DNA of 64,000 nt. It comes from an uncultured Holophagaceae bacterium. Its GTDB lineage: Bacteria; Acidobacteriota; Holophagae; Holophagales; Holophagaceae. The stretch is taken from assembly GCA_903843705.1 (NCBI GenBank), contig CAIMQW010000093.1, positions 1-64,000 of the forward strand, written 5' to 3'. The notes below the pieces were generated by a model. The model was given only the letters and a program-made list of their open reading frames with translations, was not told the origin of the DNA and made no database searches. The translations under genes were made by a program, and so were the position numbers. Every line of letters starts with the position of its first letter. The first letter of the stretch is position 1. Shown piece after piece: positions 6,870 to 15,808 of this stretch.

Positions 6870-8654
6870 GTGACCACACGGGAATCCGATTTCCTGGAAT
6901 CCCTTGGCGAGGCGGAGAGGATCCCCTTCCTGCACCTGGCCCTGGTTCGCTCGCAGCTCCCCTCCGAGAGCCAGATCAGCATGCTCGAGGGGTTGGCACG
7001 CACCCTGGCCTCGCCAAGGCTGCTTACGGTCATGGCCCGGACCCCCCACTGGCTAGCCCACTGGCCCATCCTGCTCGGCGTGGCCGAGAATGAGGCCACC
7101 CCGGAGGCCATTCGCCGCGATCTGGAGATGGTTGTTTCGCTCTTTGATCAGATGCGGGAGATGGACAAGGCCCCCGCCGAGGAGAAGGCCGAGCGCGCCG
7201 AATCCGTGAAGGCCCTCTACTCCCAGCTCAACGTCGGCCTGAAGCCCGTCGCCAAGCTCCTCGCAAAACAGCTGGCCAAGACGGTCAGCTCCACGGGAAC
7301 CACCCAGGAGCTGCCGGCCCTGCCGCCCGATCATCCGGACTGGGAGGCCCTGGCGGCCCTGCCGGCCCCCCTGCCTGACCAGCTCGTGGCGAAAGGCCTC
7401 GATCGTCCCCAGCGGCTCGACCAGGCGCGGCAGACCGCCCAGCCCGACGAGCTGCTCACCTTTCTCGTGGACGCGGATCCAGAGCTTCGCCACGCAGCGC
7501 TTCAGAACCCGATGGTGTCCGAGGACCTGGTCTGCCAGGCCCTGGCCCAGTCCGACGAGGCCGCCTTCTTCGAGGAGGTCTACGCCGAAGCCCGCTGGTA
7601 CTTCCGGGATCCCGTGCGGCAGAGCCTGCGGGAGGCCCCCGGCTGTCCGGGCGACCTCAGCCGGCGGACCGCCCTGGCCGAGCACTTGGTGGCGGTCTTG
7701 GAGCTGGGCGCCAAGGACCCTTCGAGCCTGCGGCGGATCGTGAGCCTGTTCACCCAGCTGGACGAGAGTGAGTACCAGTTCGTCACCTTCTGGGCGAAGC
7801 GCCACGCGCCGCACCTCCTCCGCGTGGTGAAGTACTTCTATGACCGCCTCCAGCGGCAGCGCTCGGGCTTCGCCTCTGCCCTGCCGGAACGGGGCGAAGA
7901 GGGCCGCTGGGCCACCCTGGAGGAGCGGGCCTTCCTCGCCACCCAGGCCACCCAGGAAGAGCAGATCAGCCAGGTGCTGAAGGATCCCGATCCGCAGGTC
8001 TTCCGGCTCGCCCTGGAGAACCCGGCCCTAACCCCGCGTTTGCTAGCCTCCACCCTCCCGGCTTTCTCCCGGGAGCGCGCCGAGGTGGTGGCAGGGCACA
8101 TGCTCTGGTCCCAGGATTCCCTGGTGGTCGAGGCCCTGGTCCACCACCCCGGACTCTCCGAGCCCTCGGCCCTCCGCCTCCTCGGCCGACTGGCTGGCAT
8201 CAAGGCCACCATCGAGGTCCTGCGGGATCCCCGGGTCCTGCACCTAGAGGTCAAGCGGCGGGCTCTCGAGACACTCCGCTCGCTCTACCTGGGCCTGCCT
8301 GTGGCTGACCGGATCACCGCCCTGCGCACCTCCGGCGGAGAGCTCATGCGCCACCTGCCCCAGGAGGTGCTGCAGGACGAGGAGACCCTCCTCCGGATGG
8401 TCGCCGACCGTCAGTTGGATCCAGGAATCCTCCTGCGCCTGGCCCGGAACAAGCTCACGCCCCGCAGCGTGCTCGGCCAGATCGCGGGGCACCCGGTGCT
8501 CATGGCCCACGCCGCGATCATGTCCGAGCTGCTGTTGAACCCGAAGACCCCCCGGGACTCCGCCCTGAGGATCTGGGGCCTGCTCTCCGAGGCGGAACAG
8601 CAGCAGATTCAGCGCAGCCCCCACCTGCCCGCCGCCCTCCGGGTCCTGGGCTGA
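6870..8654 (+). CDS. helical-repeat (HEAT/LRV-like) protein of unknown function
   Basis: 594 residues from a GTG start (6870) with GGAGGGG upstream; the ORF-track start lies inside the previous gene. It is entirely helical with recurring units such as DPELRHAALQNPMVSEDLV, DPQVFRLALENPALTPRLL and LVVEALVHHPGLSEPSALR, resembling leucine-rich-variant or HEAT repeats that act as protein-interaction scaffolds. There is no signal peptide or membrane segment. It lies 13 bases after the HisA-like gene, so probably in the same operon. No specific function is recognised. Confidence 0.7.
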   Translation: MTTRESDFLESLGEAERIPFLHLALVRSQLPSESQISMLEGLARTLASPRLLTVMARTPHWLAHWPILLGVAENEATPEAIRRDLEMVVSLFDQMREMDKAPAEEKAERAESVKALYSQLNVGLKPVAKLLAKQLAKTVSSTGTTQELPALPPDHPDWEALAALPAPLPDQLVAKGLDRPQRLDQARQTAQPDELLTFLVDADPELRHAALQNPMVSEDLVCQALAQSDEAAFFEEVYAEARWYFRDPVRQSLREAPGCPGDLSRRTALAEHLVAVLELGAKDPSSLRRIVSLFTQLDESEYQFVTFWAKRHAPHLLRVVKYFYDRLQRQRSGFASALPERGEEGRWATLEERAFLATQATQEEQISQVLKDPDPQVFRLALENPALTPRLLASTLPAFSRERAEVVAGHMLWSQDSLVVEALVHHPGLSEPSALRLLGRLAGIKATIEVLRDPRVLHLEVKRRALETLRSLYLGLPVADRITALRTSGGELMRHLPQEVLQDEETLLRMVADRQLDPGILLRLARNKLTPRSVLGQIAGHPVLMAHAAIMSELLLNPKTPRDSALRIWGLLSEAEQQQIQRSPHLPAALRVLG

Positions 8655-8703
8655 TGGGAATAAACATTCAGCCCGCCCCTGCGTAGCCTCTCCAGGAGCC
8701 CCC

Positions 8704-9714
8704 ATGCGACGCCCCGCAGCCATGCTGATCCCCGCCGCGGTGGCTTTGGTGTGCCTTTCCTTCGCTAGCTCCTGCCGCCCCAAGGCGCGGGTGCCGGGGT
8801 GGGTGCAGTCGGCCCCTGTGGACAGCGTGCTTGCCTTCAGCGGCGAGGCGGGCTGGGTCCTGACCCACAAGGAGGTCCAGGGTCTCCTCGGCCGCGACCC
8901 CATGGTCGAGCGGGCCCTGGACCTCTTCCTGCAGAAGGCCCACATCAACCCCCGCACCGAGACCGGCCGGGTGACCTTCCATGTTGTCGGCGTGCCCCAG
9001 CAGGCGGAGGCCACCCTGCAGAAGGGGCTTCAGCATGTCGTGATCCAGCTCAATCAGTTCAAGGAGCCCGCCGCCCTGGTGGCGGCCCTGGCCGAGTCCT
9101 TCCCCCAGGAGGGCAGCCTCCGCCTCCAGGGCCGGGACTGGCCCCTGCACGTCATCCTCGACTTCGAGTCCCAGGGCACCAAGGCCCACATCCGGGCTGC
9201 CAGCGACGAGAAGGGCCAGATCTGGATCGGCGCTCTGGAGGCCCTGACCCGCATGGCCGCGAAGGAGGGCCTCAGTGCCCAGCCGGACGCGGCGCTGGCC
9301 GCTGAGTGGATCAGCCCCCGCGCGCCCTTCCAGGGCTTCATCCAGCCGGAGGCCCTGCTGGGGACCCTGCGCCAAAACCTTCAAGGCAGCTTCATGAAGG
9401 ACCTGCCCCAGGGCGTCAAGGCCCTCTTCTGGAGCATCACGCCAGCGGCCGAGCCAGGCCAGCCTGTGCACTTCGAGTTGGCCTTGGCGGGCACCCCCGA
9501 GGGCATCAACCAGGTGGCACCCTGGCTGCAGCGCCTGGTGGCTGCGGCCAACGCCGTGCAGTCCACGCCAGGCTCGGCCCCGGAGCTGCTGCAGGAGAAG
9601 CGGCGAGTTGGCCTGCGCTGCAATCTCACCACCGAGCAGCTCAAGCTGGTGATGGAGAAGCTGGGCCAGTCCGGGCTTACCTTCCCAACCCTGAGCCGAG
9701 GCCCCAAGGCATGA
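8704..9714 (+). CDS. lipoprotein of unknown function
   Basis: 336 residues. The N-terminus MRRPAAMLIPAAVALVCLSFASSC is a signal peptide with a lipobox (ASSC), so an exported lipid-anchored protein is predicted. The rest is soluble and alpha/beta with no enzyme motif I recognise. Its stop overlaps the sigma-factor ATG (ATGA), which ties it to that regulator. It could be an envelope sensor or a target of the sigma factor (inference). Confidence 0.7.
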   Translation: MRRPAAMLIPAAVALVCLSFASSCRPKARVPGWVQSAPVDSVLAFSGEAGWVLTHKEVQGLLGRDPMVERALDLFLQKAHINPRTETGRVTFHVVGVPQQAEATLQKGLQHVVIQLNQFKEPAALVAALAESFPQEGSLRLQGRDWPLHVILDFESQGTKAHIRAASDEKGQIWIGALEALTRMAAKEGLSAQPDAALAAEWISPRAPFQGFIQPEALLGTLRQNLQGSFMKDLPQGVKALFWSITPAAEPGQPVHFELALAGTPEGINQVAPWLQRLVAAANAVQSTPGSAPELLQEKRRVGLRCNLTTEQLKLVMEKLGQSGLTFPTLSRGPKA

Positions 9715-10301
9715 GTTCGGCGCTCTCCCTCCCTGCGGGCGGTGGCTTCACGGCGCCAGAGGACCCCACCCCCGAGTACTGGATGGCCCAGCTGAAGGCC
9801 GGCCGGGAGGAAGCTCTCGCCCACCTAATGGCCCGGTTCGAGCGCCCCCTCTTCGCCTTTCTGCACCGGCGGCTCCAGGGCGAGGCCGGGGTCGTGCAGG
9901 AGCTGGCCCAGGAAGTTTTTCTTAAGTGCCTCCAGCATTGTCAACGTTTTGAAGAGGGTCGGCCGGTGGCTGCCTGGCTTTTTACATTGGCGGCTAATGC
10001 GGCGACGGACCACCTGCGTAGAAGAGGACGAGAGGTATCCCCTCCCGAGACCTTTGACGCACCTGATCCCCACCAAGCCTCACCCTGGGAATCCGTGGAC
10101 CAAAGCCGGCGACTTCAGGCTCTGCGCGGAGCCCTGGAGGGCCTGACCCCCCGCCAGCGGGCCATGGTGACCGCCTACTACGTGCATGAGCATCCCGTGA
10201 AGCGGATCGCCCAGGAGCTCGGGTGCGCCGAGGGGACTGTGAAAGCCACCCTGTTCCAGAGCCTCCAGAAACTTCGCAAGAACCTTGGACCCCAGCCATG
10301 A
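9711..10301 (+). CDS. ECF-type RNA polymerase sigma factor
   Basis: 196 residues. Region 2 is visible as the LFAFLHRRL and ELAQEVFLKCLQH stretches with VAAWLFTLAANAATDHLRRR. Region 4 (LEGLTPRQRAMVTAYY, then KRIAQELGCAEGTVKATLFQSLQKLRK) is the -35-binding helix-turn-helix. The start ATG overlaps the upstream lipoprotein stop, and its stop overlaps the next gene's ATG. The longer ORF from 9306 is out of frame with the lipoprotein and is not used. Confidence 0.92.
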   Translation: MSSALSLPAGGGFTAPEDPTPEYWMAQLKAGREEALAHLMARFERPLFAFLHRRLQGEAGVVQELAQEVFLKCLQHCQRFEEGRPVAAWLFTLAANAATDHLRRRGREVSPPETFDAPDPHQASPWESVDQSRRLQALRGALEGLTPRQRAMVTAYYVHEHPVKRIAQELGCAEGTVKATLFQSLQKLRKNLGPQP

Positions 10302-10990
10302 CCGCCCCCTCCGACCCCCAGCGCGCCAACGCCAGCCCCCTGGACGAGGCCCGGCTTTACGAGCTCCTTGAGCAGCCCGAGCTCTGGCCCGAGGATCCCG
10401 CGGCCCAGGCGGAGCTGGCGGACCTGCTGGAGCTCCACCTGGCCCTGACCTGCCACGGCGCGGACCTGGCCGCCGAGCTGGCCCCGCCCCCCCGGGCCCG
10501 CTGGACGGGTTCCTGGAGCTTGGCCGCCGCCGCCGTCCTGCTGGTGGCCCTCCTCCCCGCCGCCTTTACGGTCCAGCGGATCCAGTCCATCCGGGCCCAG
10601 GCCCGGGATACCGCCCGCCTTGAGTCCCTGGCCCAGAAGCGGACCCAGGATCGCGCCTGGATCGCCTTCTTCCGCCAGAGCACCACCCTCCTACAGGACT
10701 TCGAACAGAACCCAAACCTGTGCCGAAAGGGCGAGGAGGACCGCCGCCAGGAGCGCGAGATGGCCCTGACGCTGCTCGAGGCCAGCCACCAGCTCGCCGC
10801 CCAGGGCGCACCCCTCCAGGAGGCCGAGGTGATCCGCGCCAGCCTCCACGCCTGGCTCTCAGAGGTCGTCTTCGAAGACAACTGCCTGCCCGTGGAACGG
10901 GCCCAGGCCCTGCGCCAGTGGGCCGCGGCCCACAACCTTGAGACCGAGTCCGAGCGCATGGAACGCCGCCTCCGGGGAGACGGCGCATGA
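10298..10990 (+). CDS. putative membrane anti-sigma factor
   Basis: 230 residues, coupled by ATGA to the sigma factor. A cytosolic N-terminal helical part (~1-70) is followed by one membrane helix (SLAAAAVLLVALLPAAFTV, ~72-90). A long helical extracytoplasmic domain with two Cys follows. The layout and position fit an anti-sigma factor. The zinc-binding HxxxCxxC motif of ZAS anti-sigmas is not present (HLALTC only), so the sequence itself is not diagnostic. Confidence 0.6.
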   Translation: MTAPSDPQRANASPLDEARLYELLEQPELWPEDPAAQAELADLLELHLALTCHGADLAAELAPPPRARWTGSWSLAAAAVLLVALLPAAFTVQRIQSIRAQARDTARLESLAQKRTQDRAWIAFFRQSTTLLQDFEQNPNLCRKGEEDRRQEREMALTLLEASHQLAAQGAPLQEAEVIRASLHAWLSEVVFEDNCLPVERAQALRQWAAAHNLETESERMERRLRGDGA

Positions 10991-11799
10991 TGCCAGTCTT
11001 CCTGCTGGTGGTTCCAGCGGTGGTGGAGGTTGCGGCTCCGGAGCCCGCCCTCGCCGTCGCCCCCGAGAACCACGCGGAGCACCTGTTCCTGCTGGGCCGG
11101 GACCTGCGCTATGCCCAGCGCTGGTACGAGGCGGGGCAGGCCTACCGGACCCTGCTGCGTGAGTTCCCCGCCTCCACCAGGGCCGCCGACGCGCGCTACT
11201 GGCTGGCCGCCAGCCTGGAGCAGGACCGGCGGTGGGACGAGGCCATCGACGCCTACACCGAGTTCCTGGCCCGGCACCCCGACCAGCGCATGCTCGGCAA
11301 GGAAGCCCGGCTGAACCGCGTGCGGTGCTGGGGCATCCGCCAGTGGGACAACCCCGCCGCCACCCCCGGGCTGGTCAGCGCCCTCGCGGACGAGCGTGAG
11401 GAGGTCCGCGTCGCCGCAGCTCTGCAACTCGCCAAGCGCCGGGACAGCCGGGCCGTCCCGGTACTTCAGGCAGGGCTGAACGCCAACCTCTCTTCCGAGG
11501 CCTGCCGCCTGGCCCTCCTTGCCCTGGGGGCCCAGCCTCAGGCCACCGGTCCGGCCCAGGGCCGCTTTCTGGTGGTGCGCATCAAGGAGCGCGACAAGCC
11601 GGAGGTCCTCACGGTGCGCCTGGCCCTGGGCCTCGCCAGGGCCGTGGGCGGCTACCTCTCGGATGAGCAGCTGCGCCAGGCCAAGGGCAAGGGTGTGGAC
11701 CTCAACCGAATCATGGATCAGGCGCTGAACACCCCCAAGGGGACCGAGCTGTTCAGCCTGGACGACAGCAAGAGCACCGTGACAGTGACGGTCGAATAG
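10987..11799 (+). CDS. exported TPR / HEAT-repeat protein
   Basis: 270 residues with an N-terminal hydrophobic leader (MMPVFLLVVPAVVEVAAPEPALA). TPR units follow (HLFLLGRDLRYAQRWYEAG, DARYWLAASLEQDRRWDEAI), then a short HEAT-like part (DEREEVRVAAALQLAKRRDS). The C-terminal ~70 residues contain VVRIKERDKPEVLTVRLALG, of no known family. The start overlaps the anti-sigma stop. A periplasmic partner of the sigma/anti-sigma pair is plausible but unproven. Confidence 0.65.
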   Translation: MMPVFLLVVPAVVEVAAPEPALAVAPENHAEHLFLLGRDLRYAQRWYEAGQAYRTLLREFPASTRAADARYWLAASLEQDRRWDEAIDAYTEFLARHPDQRMLGKEARLNRVRCWGIRQWDNPAATPGLVSALADEREEVRVAAALQLAKRRDSRAVPVLQAGLNANLSSEACRLALLALGAQPQATGPAQGRFLVVRIKERDKPEVLTVRLALGLARAVGGYLSDEQLRQAKGKGVDLNRIMDQALNTPKGTELFSLDDSKSTVTVTVE

Positions 11800-11836
11800 C
11801 CGGAAGCCGCGAAGAGGCTCTAAGCTGGAGTCGAAC

Positions 11837-13645
11837 ATGTCCCGACTCCTGCGCTTCTTCAGAGATCACCTCCGCACCCACGCGCCCACCATCGCGGGGG
11901 CCTCGCTGCTGCTCCTCCTGGCCGGGCTGTGCCAGGGGGCCCTGATTGCCTCCATCAAGTTCGTCTTCGATGACGGCAAGGTCCATGTCCTGCCCGCTGG
12001 ACAGCAGGGCCTCTTCGTCCAGCTGGAGCACCTGCGCGCCTGGGCGCTCTCCCGTCTGCCCGAGGCATCGGCCCTGCGCAGCAGTGGCCTGCTGGTCCCA
12101 CTGGTGCTGGTCTCCCTCTTCACCCTGAAGGGGCTGTTCACCTATTCCGGCACCCTGCTCATGGTCCGCAGCGGCATCCGGGCCACCCAGGCCCTCCGCG
12201 AGCGGCTCTTCGCCCACTTCCTCGCCCAGGAGCCTGCCTTCTTCCAGAAGCACCCGGTCGGCGAGCTCATCACCCGCAGCATCAGCGACGTGGGCGCCGT
12301 GCAGGGCATCGCCAGCAACCAGCTGGCCGAGGCGGTGCGCGAGGTCTGCGTGGCGGTCACCATGCTGGCCACGGTCCTCTACATGGACTGGCAGCTGAGC
12401 CTCACTCTGTTCTTGGCCGGCCCCCTGGTGGTCTACCCGGTGAAGCGGCTGAGCCAGCGCATCCGCAGTGTGAACCACCGGAACCAGGAGGCCTCCAGCC
12501 GCCTGCTCCAGCGCCTCAAGGAAGTCTTCAGCAACATCCGTGTGGTCCAGGCCTTTGCGCGGGAGTCCTACGAGGTGGGTCGCTTCCAGGTCCAGAACCA
12601 GGAGCTCTACCGCCTCGGCATGAAGAGCGCCCGGGCCTCGGCTCTGTCGACGCCGATCATGGAGCTGGTGGGTGGCCTGCTGCTCGCAAGCCTGGCCGCC
12701 TACGCCTCGGGCCGCTTCAAGTCCGGCACCCTCACCACCGAGAACTTCCTCGCCTACATCCTGGGCATCTACGCCCTCTATGACCCGCTCCGGCGCCTCA
12801 CCAAGCTCAACAATGAGATCCAGGTGGCCTCCGCCAGCCTGGACCGCGTCTACACGATGCTGGACCGGCCGCCCGAGCTGCCCGAGAACCCGAATCCGAC
12901 GCCCGTGCCCGCCCGTCCCGGCCTGCTGCGCTTCGAGGGCGTCGCCTTCACCTACGACGGCAAGCACGCGGTCCTCAGCGGCATCGACCTGGATGTATGC
13001 GCCGGGGAGACCGTGGCCCTGGTGGGCGGCAGCGGGGGCGGCAAGACCACCCTGGTGAACCTGGTGCCCCGCTTCTTCGATCCCACCGCCGGACGCATCA
13101 CCCTGGACGGAATCGACCTCCGGGACTTCAACCCCCGCGAGCTACGAAAGACCATCGGCATCGTCACCCAGGAGACCCTGCTCTTCATGGACACGGTGCA
13201 CGACAACATTGCCTACGGCCTGCAGGCCAGCCGCGAGGCCGTGGTCGCCGCCGCGAAGCAGGCCCACGCCCACGACTTCATCATGGCGCTGCCCAAGGGC
13301 TACGACACGCCCCTGGCCGAGACCGGCTCCAGCCTCAGCGGCGGCCAGCGCCAGCGCCTGGCCATCGCCCGGGCCCTGCTCCAGGACCCGCCCATCCTCA
13401 TCCTGGACGAGGCCACCAGCGCCCTGGACACCGAGAGCGAGCGGGCGGTCCAGGATGCCCTCGAGACCCTCATGCAGAACCGCACCACCCTGGTCATTGC
13501 CCACCGCCTCAGCACGATCCAGCGCGCCACCCGCATCTGCGCCATGAAGCAGGGCCGCATCGTCGAGGTCGGCACTCACGAGGACCTGCTGGCCCGTCAG
13601 GGCGAGTACGCCCGGCTGCACAAGCTGCAGTTCGCCGAAGGATGA
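11837..13645 (+). CDS. msbA: ABC exporter, MsbA-like (lipid/LPS flippase type)
   Basis: 602 residues, a half-transporter with about six membrane helices (~1-330) fused to an ATPase domain. Motifs: Walker A GGSGGGKTT (~396), signature LSGGQRQR (~500), Walker B ILILDEATSALD and an H-loop (IAHRLST). The length and the RVVQAFARE coupling-helix region resemble MsbA, which flips lipid A core across the inner membrane. Other exporters of the same class cannot be excluded. Followed by queA 10 bases later. Confidence 0.85.
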   Translation: MSRLLRFFRDHLRTHAPTIAGASLLLLLAGLCQGALIASIKFVFDDGKVHVLPAGQQGLFVQLEHLRAWALSRLPEASALRSSGLLVPLVLVSLFTLKGLFTYSGTLLMVRSGIRATQALRERLFAHFLAQEPAFFQKHPVGELITRSISDVGAVQGIASNQLAEAVREVCVAVTMLATVLYMDWQLSLTLFLAGPLVVYPVKRLSQRIRSVNHRNQEASSRLLQRLKEVFSNIRVVQAFARESYEVGRFQVQNQELYRLGMKSARASALSTPIMELVGGLLLASLAAYASGRFKSGTLTTENFLAYILGIYALYDPLRRLTKLNNEIQVASASLDRVYTMLDRPPELPENPNPTPVPARPGLLRFEGVAFTYDGKHAVLSGIDLDVCAGETVALVGGSGGGKTTLVNLVPRFFDPTAGRITLDGIDLRDFNPRELRKTIGIVTQETLLFMDTVHDNIAYGLQASREAVVAAAKQAHAHDFIMALPKGYDTPLAETGSSLSGGQRQRLAIARALLQDPPILILDEATSALDTESERAVQDALETLMQNRTTLVIAHRLSTIQRATRICAMKQGRIVEVGTHEDLLARQGEYARLHKLQFAEG

Positions 13646-13655
13646 CCGCCGCTCG

Positions 13656-14723
13656 ATGAGACGTTCCGATTTCCAATTCGACCTGCCGCCGGAACTCATC
13701 GCGCAGCATCCCGCGCCGGACCGGGACGGCGCCCGCCTGTTGGTGGTGGACGCCCGGACGAGCGCCTGGTCCCACCGCACCATCCGCGACCTGCCCGGCC
13801 TGATTCCCGCCGGCAGTCTCTGCGTGCCCAACGATGTCCGCGTCCGCCACGCCCGGCTCTTCCTGCGGCGGGCTGGGGGCGGCGCCGGGGAGGCCCTTCT
13901 GCTGCGGAGCCTGGGGCCGGGCCGCTTCGAGGCCCTGGTGAAGCCCGGGGCGCGCCTGAAGCCGGGGGCCGCGGCCACGGTGGTGGACCCCGTCACCGGC
14001 GCCGACCTGGCCCGGATCACCGTGCTGGACACGCTGCCTGAGGGCCTCCGCGTGGTCCAGGTCGAGTCCGGCCATGGTCTCGACTGGGACGAGATCGACC
14101 GCATCGGTCGCCTACCCCTGCCGCCCTACATCGACCACCTGGCGGAGGCCGAGGACGAGACCCGCTACCAGACGGTCTTCGCCGCCCGGGAAGGCGAGGC
14201 CGTGGCGGCGCCCACAGCCGGCCTGCACTTCACGCCCGAGCTCATCGCCACGCTCCAGGCCCAGGGCTGCGGCTGGCACCCCGTGCGCCTGCATGTGGGC
14301 CTTGGCACCTTCCGCCCCATGACCGCGGACCGCCTCGAGGACCACGCCATGCACAAGGAGCGCTTCGAGGTGCCCGAGGCCACGGCCGGGGCCCTGGAGC
14401 CAGTGCTGCGGGACCGCTCCCGCCCCGTGCTCTGCGTGGGCACCACCTCCCTGCGCACCCTAGAGGGCGCCTGGGACGGTGGCGCTCTGGCACGCCAGGG
14501 CGCCACCCGCCTCTTCATCACCCCGGGCTACCGGCTGCGCACCGCGGACCACCTGCTGACCAACTTCCACCTGCCGGAGAGCACGCTGTTCGTGCTGGTC
14601 TCCGCGCTGCTGGGCCTGGACCTGGCCCAGGCGGCCTATGCCGAGGCCGTCCGGGAGCATTACCGGTTCTTCAGCTACGGCGACGCGATGCTGCTCCTGA
14701 ATGTGGGGCCGACGAAGGGCTGA
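13656..14723 (+). CDS. queA: tRNA preQ1(34) S-adenosylmethionine ribosyltransferase-isomerase
   Basis: 355 residues, the full family length. Transfers and isomerises the ribosyl group of SAM onto preQ1 in tRNA, making epoxyqueuosine. Diagnostic segments: FDLPPELIAQHPA near the start, VAAPTAGLHFTPEL, LHVGLGTFRPM, CVGTTSLRTLE and TNFHLPESTLFVLVSA. It follows the ABC exporter closely and is probably the last gene of the plus-strand run, ending before a strong inverted repeat. Confidence 0.96.
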   Translation: MRRSDFQFDLPPELIAQHPAPDRDGARLLVVDARTSAWSHRTIRDLPGLIPAGSLCVPNDVRVRHARLFLRRAGGGAGEALLLRSLGPGRFEALVKPGARLKPGAAATVVDPVTGADLARITVLDTLPEGLRVVQVESGHGLDWDEIDRIGRLPLPPYIDHLAEAEDETRYQTVFAAREGEAVAAPTAGLHFTPELIATLQAQGCGWHPVRLHVGLGTFRPMTADRLEDHAMHKERFEVPEATAGALEPVLRDRSRPVLCVGTTSLRTLEGAWDGGALARQGATRLFITPGYRLRTADHLLTNFHLPESTLFVLVSALLGLDLAQAAYAEAVREHYRFFSYGDAMLLLNVGPTKG

Positions 14724-14741
14724 GCCACTTGCCAGATGATT

Positions 14742-14772
14742 CTGATCCCGGCGGGTCCCCGCTAGGGATCAG
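14742..14772. terminator. long inverted repeat between convergent genes
   Basis: CTGATCCC-g-GCGGG-tc-CCCGC-ta-GGGATCAG forms 8 + 5 base pairs with a 2-base loop. It lies just after queA and overlaps the stop codon of the convergent minus-strand gene. No T-tract follows on either strand, so it may be a factor-assisted terminator or an mRNA 3'-end stabiliser. Confidence 0.6.
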
Positions 14773-15116
14773 AGGTATTCAACAAACTGGTGCAGGACCG
14801 GGATCTTGTGGCGCTTGCCTTTGGTGGCCTGCAGGACGCTGGTGACGGCCATGCTCAGGCACCAGAGCAACCAGAGCGGCAGCAGGAAGCGGAGAAAGAC
14901 CCAGCCAAAGATCGGAAACAGGCCGGTGATGACGATGGCCAGGCCCACCACGCACTCGGCGAAGGCCAGGATCACCCCCTGCCGCGCATGCCAGAGCAGC
15001 TCGCCGTCCTCCCGGTTCCTGATGTAGGGCACAAAGGCCCAGGGCCCCGCGTAGCAGAGGATCAGGTCTCGCAATCGCTCCCCTACGAAGAGGGGGGTCG
15101 GGGCATCCAGGGGCAC
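14769..15116 (-). CDS. small Tic20/DUF4870-like membrane protein
   Basis: 115 residues from a GTG start (15116) preceded by GGAGG at 5 bases; the ORF-track TTG start has no such site. Sequence: LLWHARQGVILAFAECVVGL, then two more hydrophobic segments (FGWVFLRFLLPLWLLWCLSM). The layout (amphipathic start, charged NREDGELLWHARQG loop, three or so helices) matches the Tic20-like/DUF4870 group of small membrane proteins. Function unknown. Confidence 0.65.
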   Translation of the reverse strand: MPLDAPTPLFVGERLRDLILCYAGPWAFVPYIRNREDGELLWHARQGVILAFAECVVGLAIVITGLFPIFGWVFLRFLLPLWLLWCLSMAVTSVLQATKGKRHKIPVLHQFVEYL

Positions 15117-15249
15117 GGCAACCTCCAGGACGAGGATAGCGCATGGTCTCTCAACCGCGAGCAGCCCTCTTGGGTCGAACAAGTTACCTGTCGCGACCTT
15201 GACCTGCCGCGCGGCAGGCCGATTCTGGTTCTACGCACTCAGGAGACCC

Positions 15250-15729
15250 ATGCGCCCGATGATTCCGCTGGTCCTTCTGATCCTGCCCTGGGGCTGTGGG
15301 GGGACTGGGTCAAGTTCGCCTACCCCGGTCCCCGCACCCACGCCCACCACCTGCCCGATCCCGACGGCCAAGACCAGTCCCTCATTCTCGACGGACCTGG
15401 TCCCGGCCCTCCAGAGCAGCTGCGGCGCCGCTGCCACCAGCTGCCATGGCGGCACTTCCCCCACGGGGCATGTGATGTACTCGGGCACTCCGGCCGAGCT
15501 CCACGCCCGGTTGGTCAACGTGGTCCCGACCAACGCCCCGACGGGTCTAGGTTGGCTGCTGGTGAAGCCCGGCGATCCCACCCATTCCTGGCTTCTCGAA
15601 AAGGTCACAAAAGACCAGCCGGGCGGCTCGGGCTACGGCACCCGCATGCCACAGGCGGCACCGAACCTCTGCCAGCCGACTGTGGACACCCTCACGGCCT
15701 GGATCAATGCTGGCGCTCCCAGCAACTAG
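15250..15729 (+). CDS. lipoprotein with CHG motif, cytochrome-like
   Basis: 159 residues from the ATG at 15250 (AGGAGA upstream). The signal sequence ends in LPWGC, a lipobox-like site, followed by a Gly/Ser/Pro/Thr linker. The soluble part has SCGAAATSCHGG, a C-x6-CH arrangement seen in cytochrome-like proteins but not the canonical heme c motif CxxCH, then GTRMP near the end. It precedes DUF1800 and DUF1501 genes in the same direction. Heme binding is uncertain. Confidence 0.65.
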   Translation: MRPMIPLVLLILPWGCGGTGSSSPTPVPAPTPTTCPIPTAKTSPSFSTDLVPALQSSCGAAATSCHGGTSPTGHVMYSGTPAELHARLVNVVPTNAPTGLGWLLVKPGDPTHSWLLEKVTKDQPGGSGYGTRMPQAAPNLCQPTVDTLTAWINAGAPSN

Positions 15730-15808
15730 GGGCCTCCTCCCGCCGGGGTCACACAGCTGGACCCGTCGCGGCTCGCCTTCTCTCTGAAAACGCACCCCAG
15801 GAGTCGCC

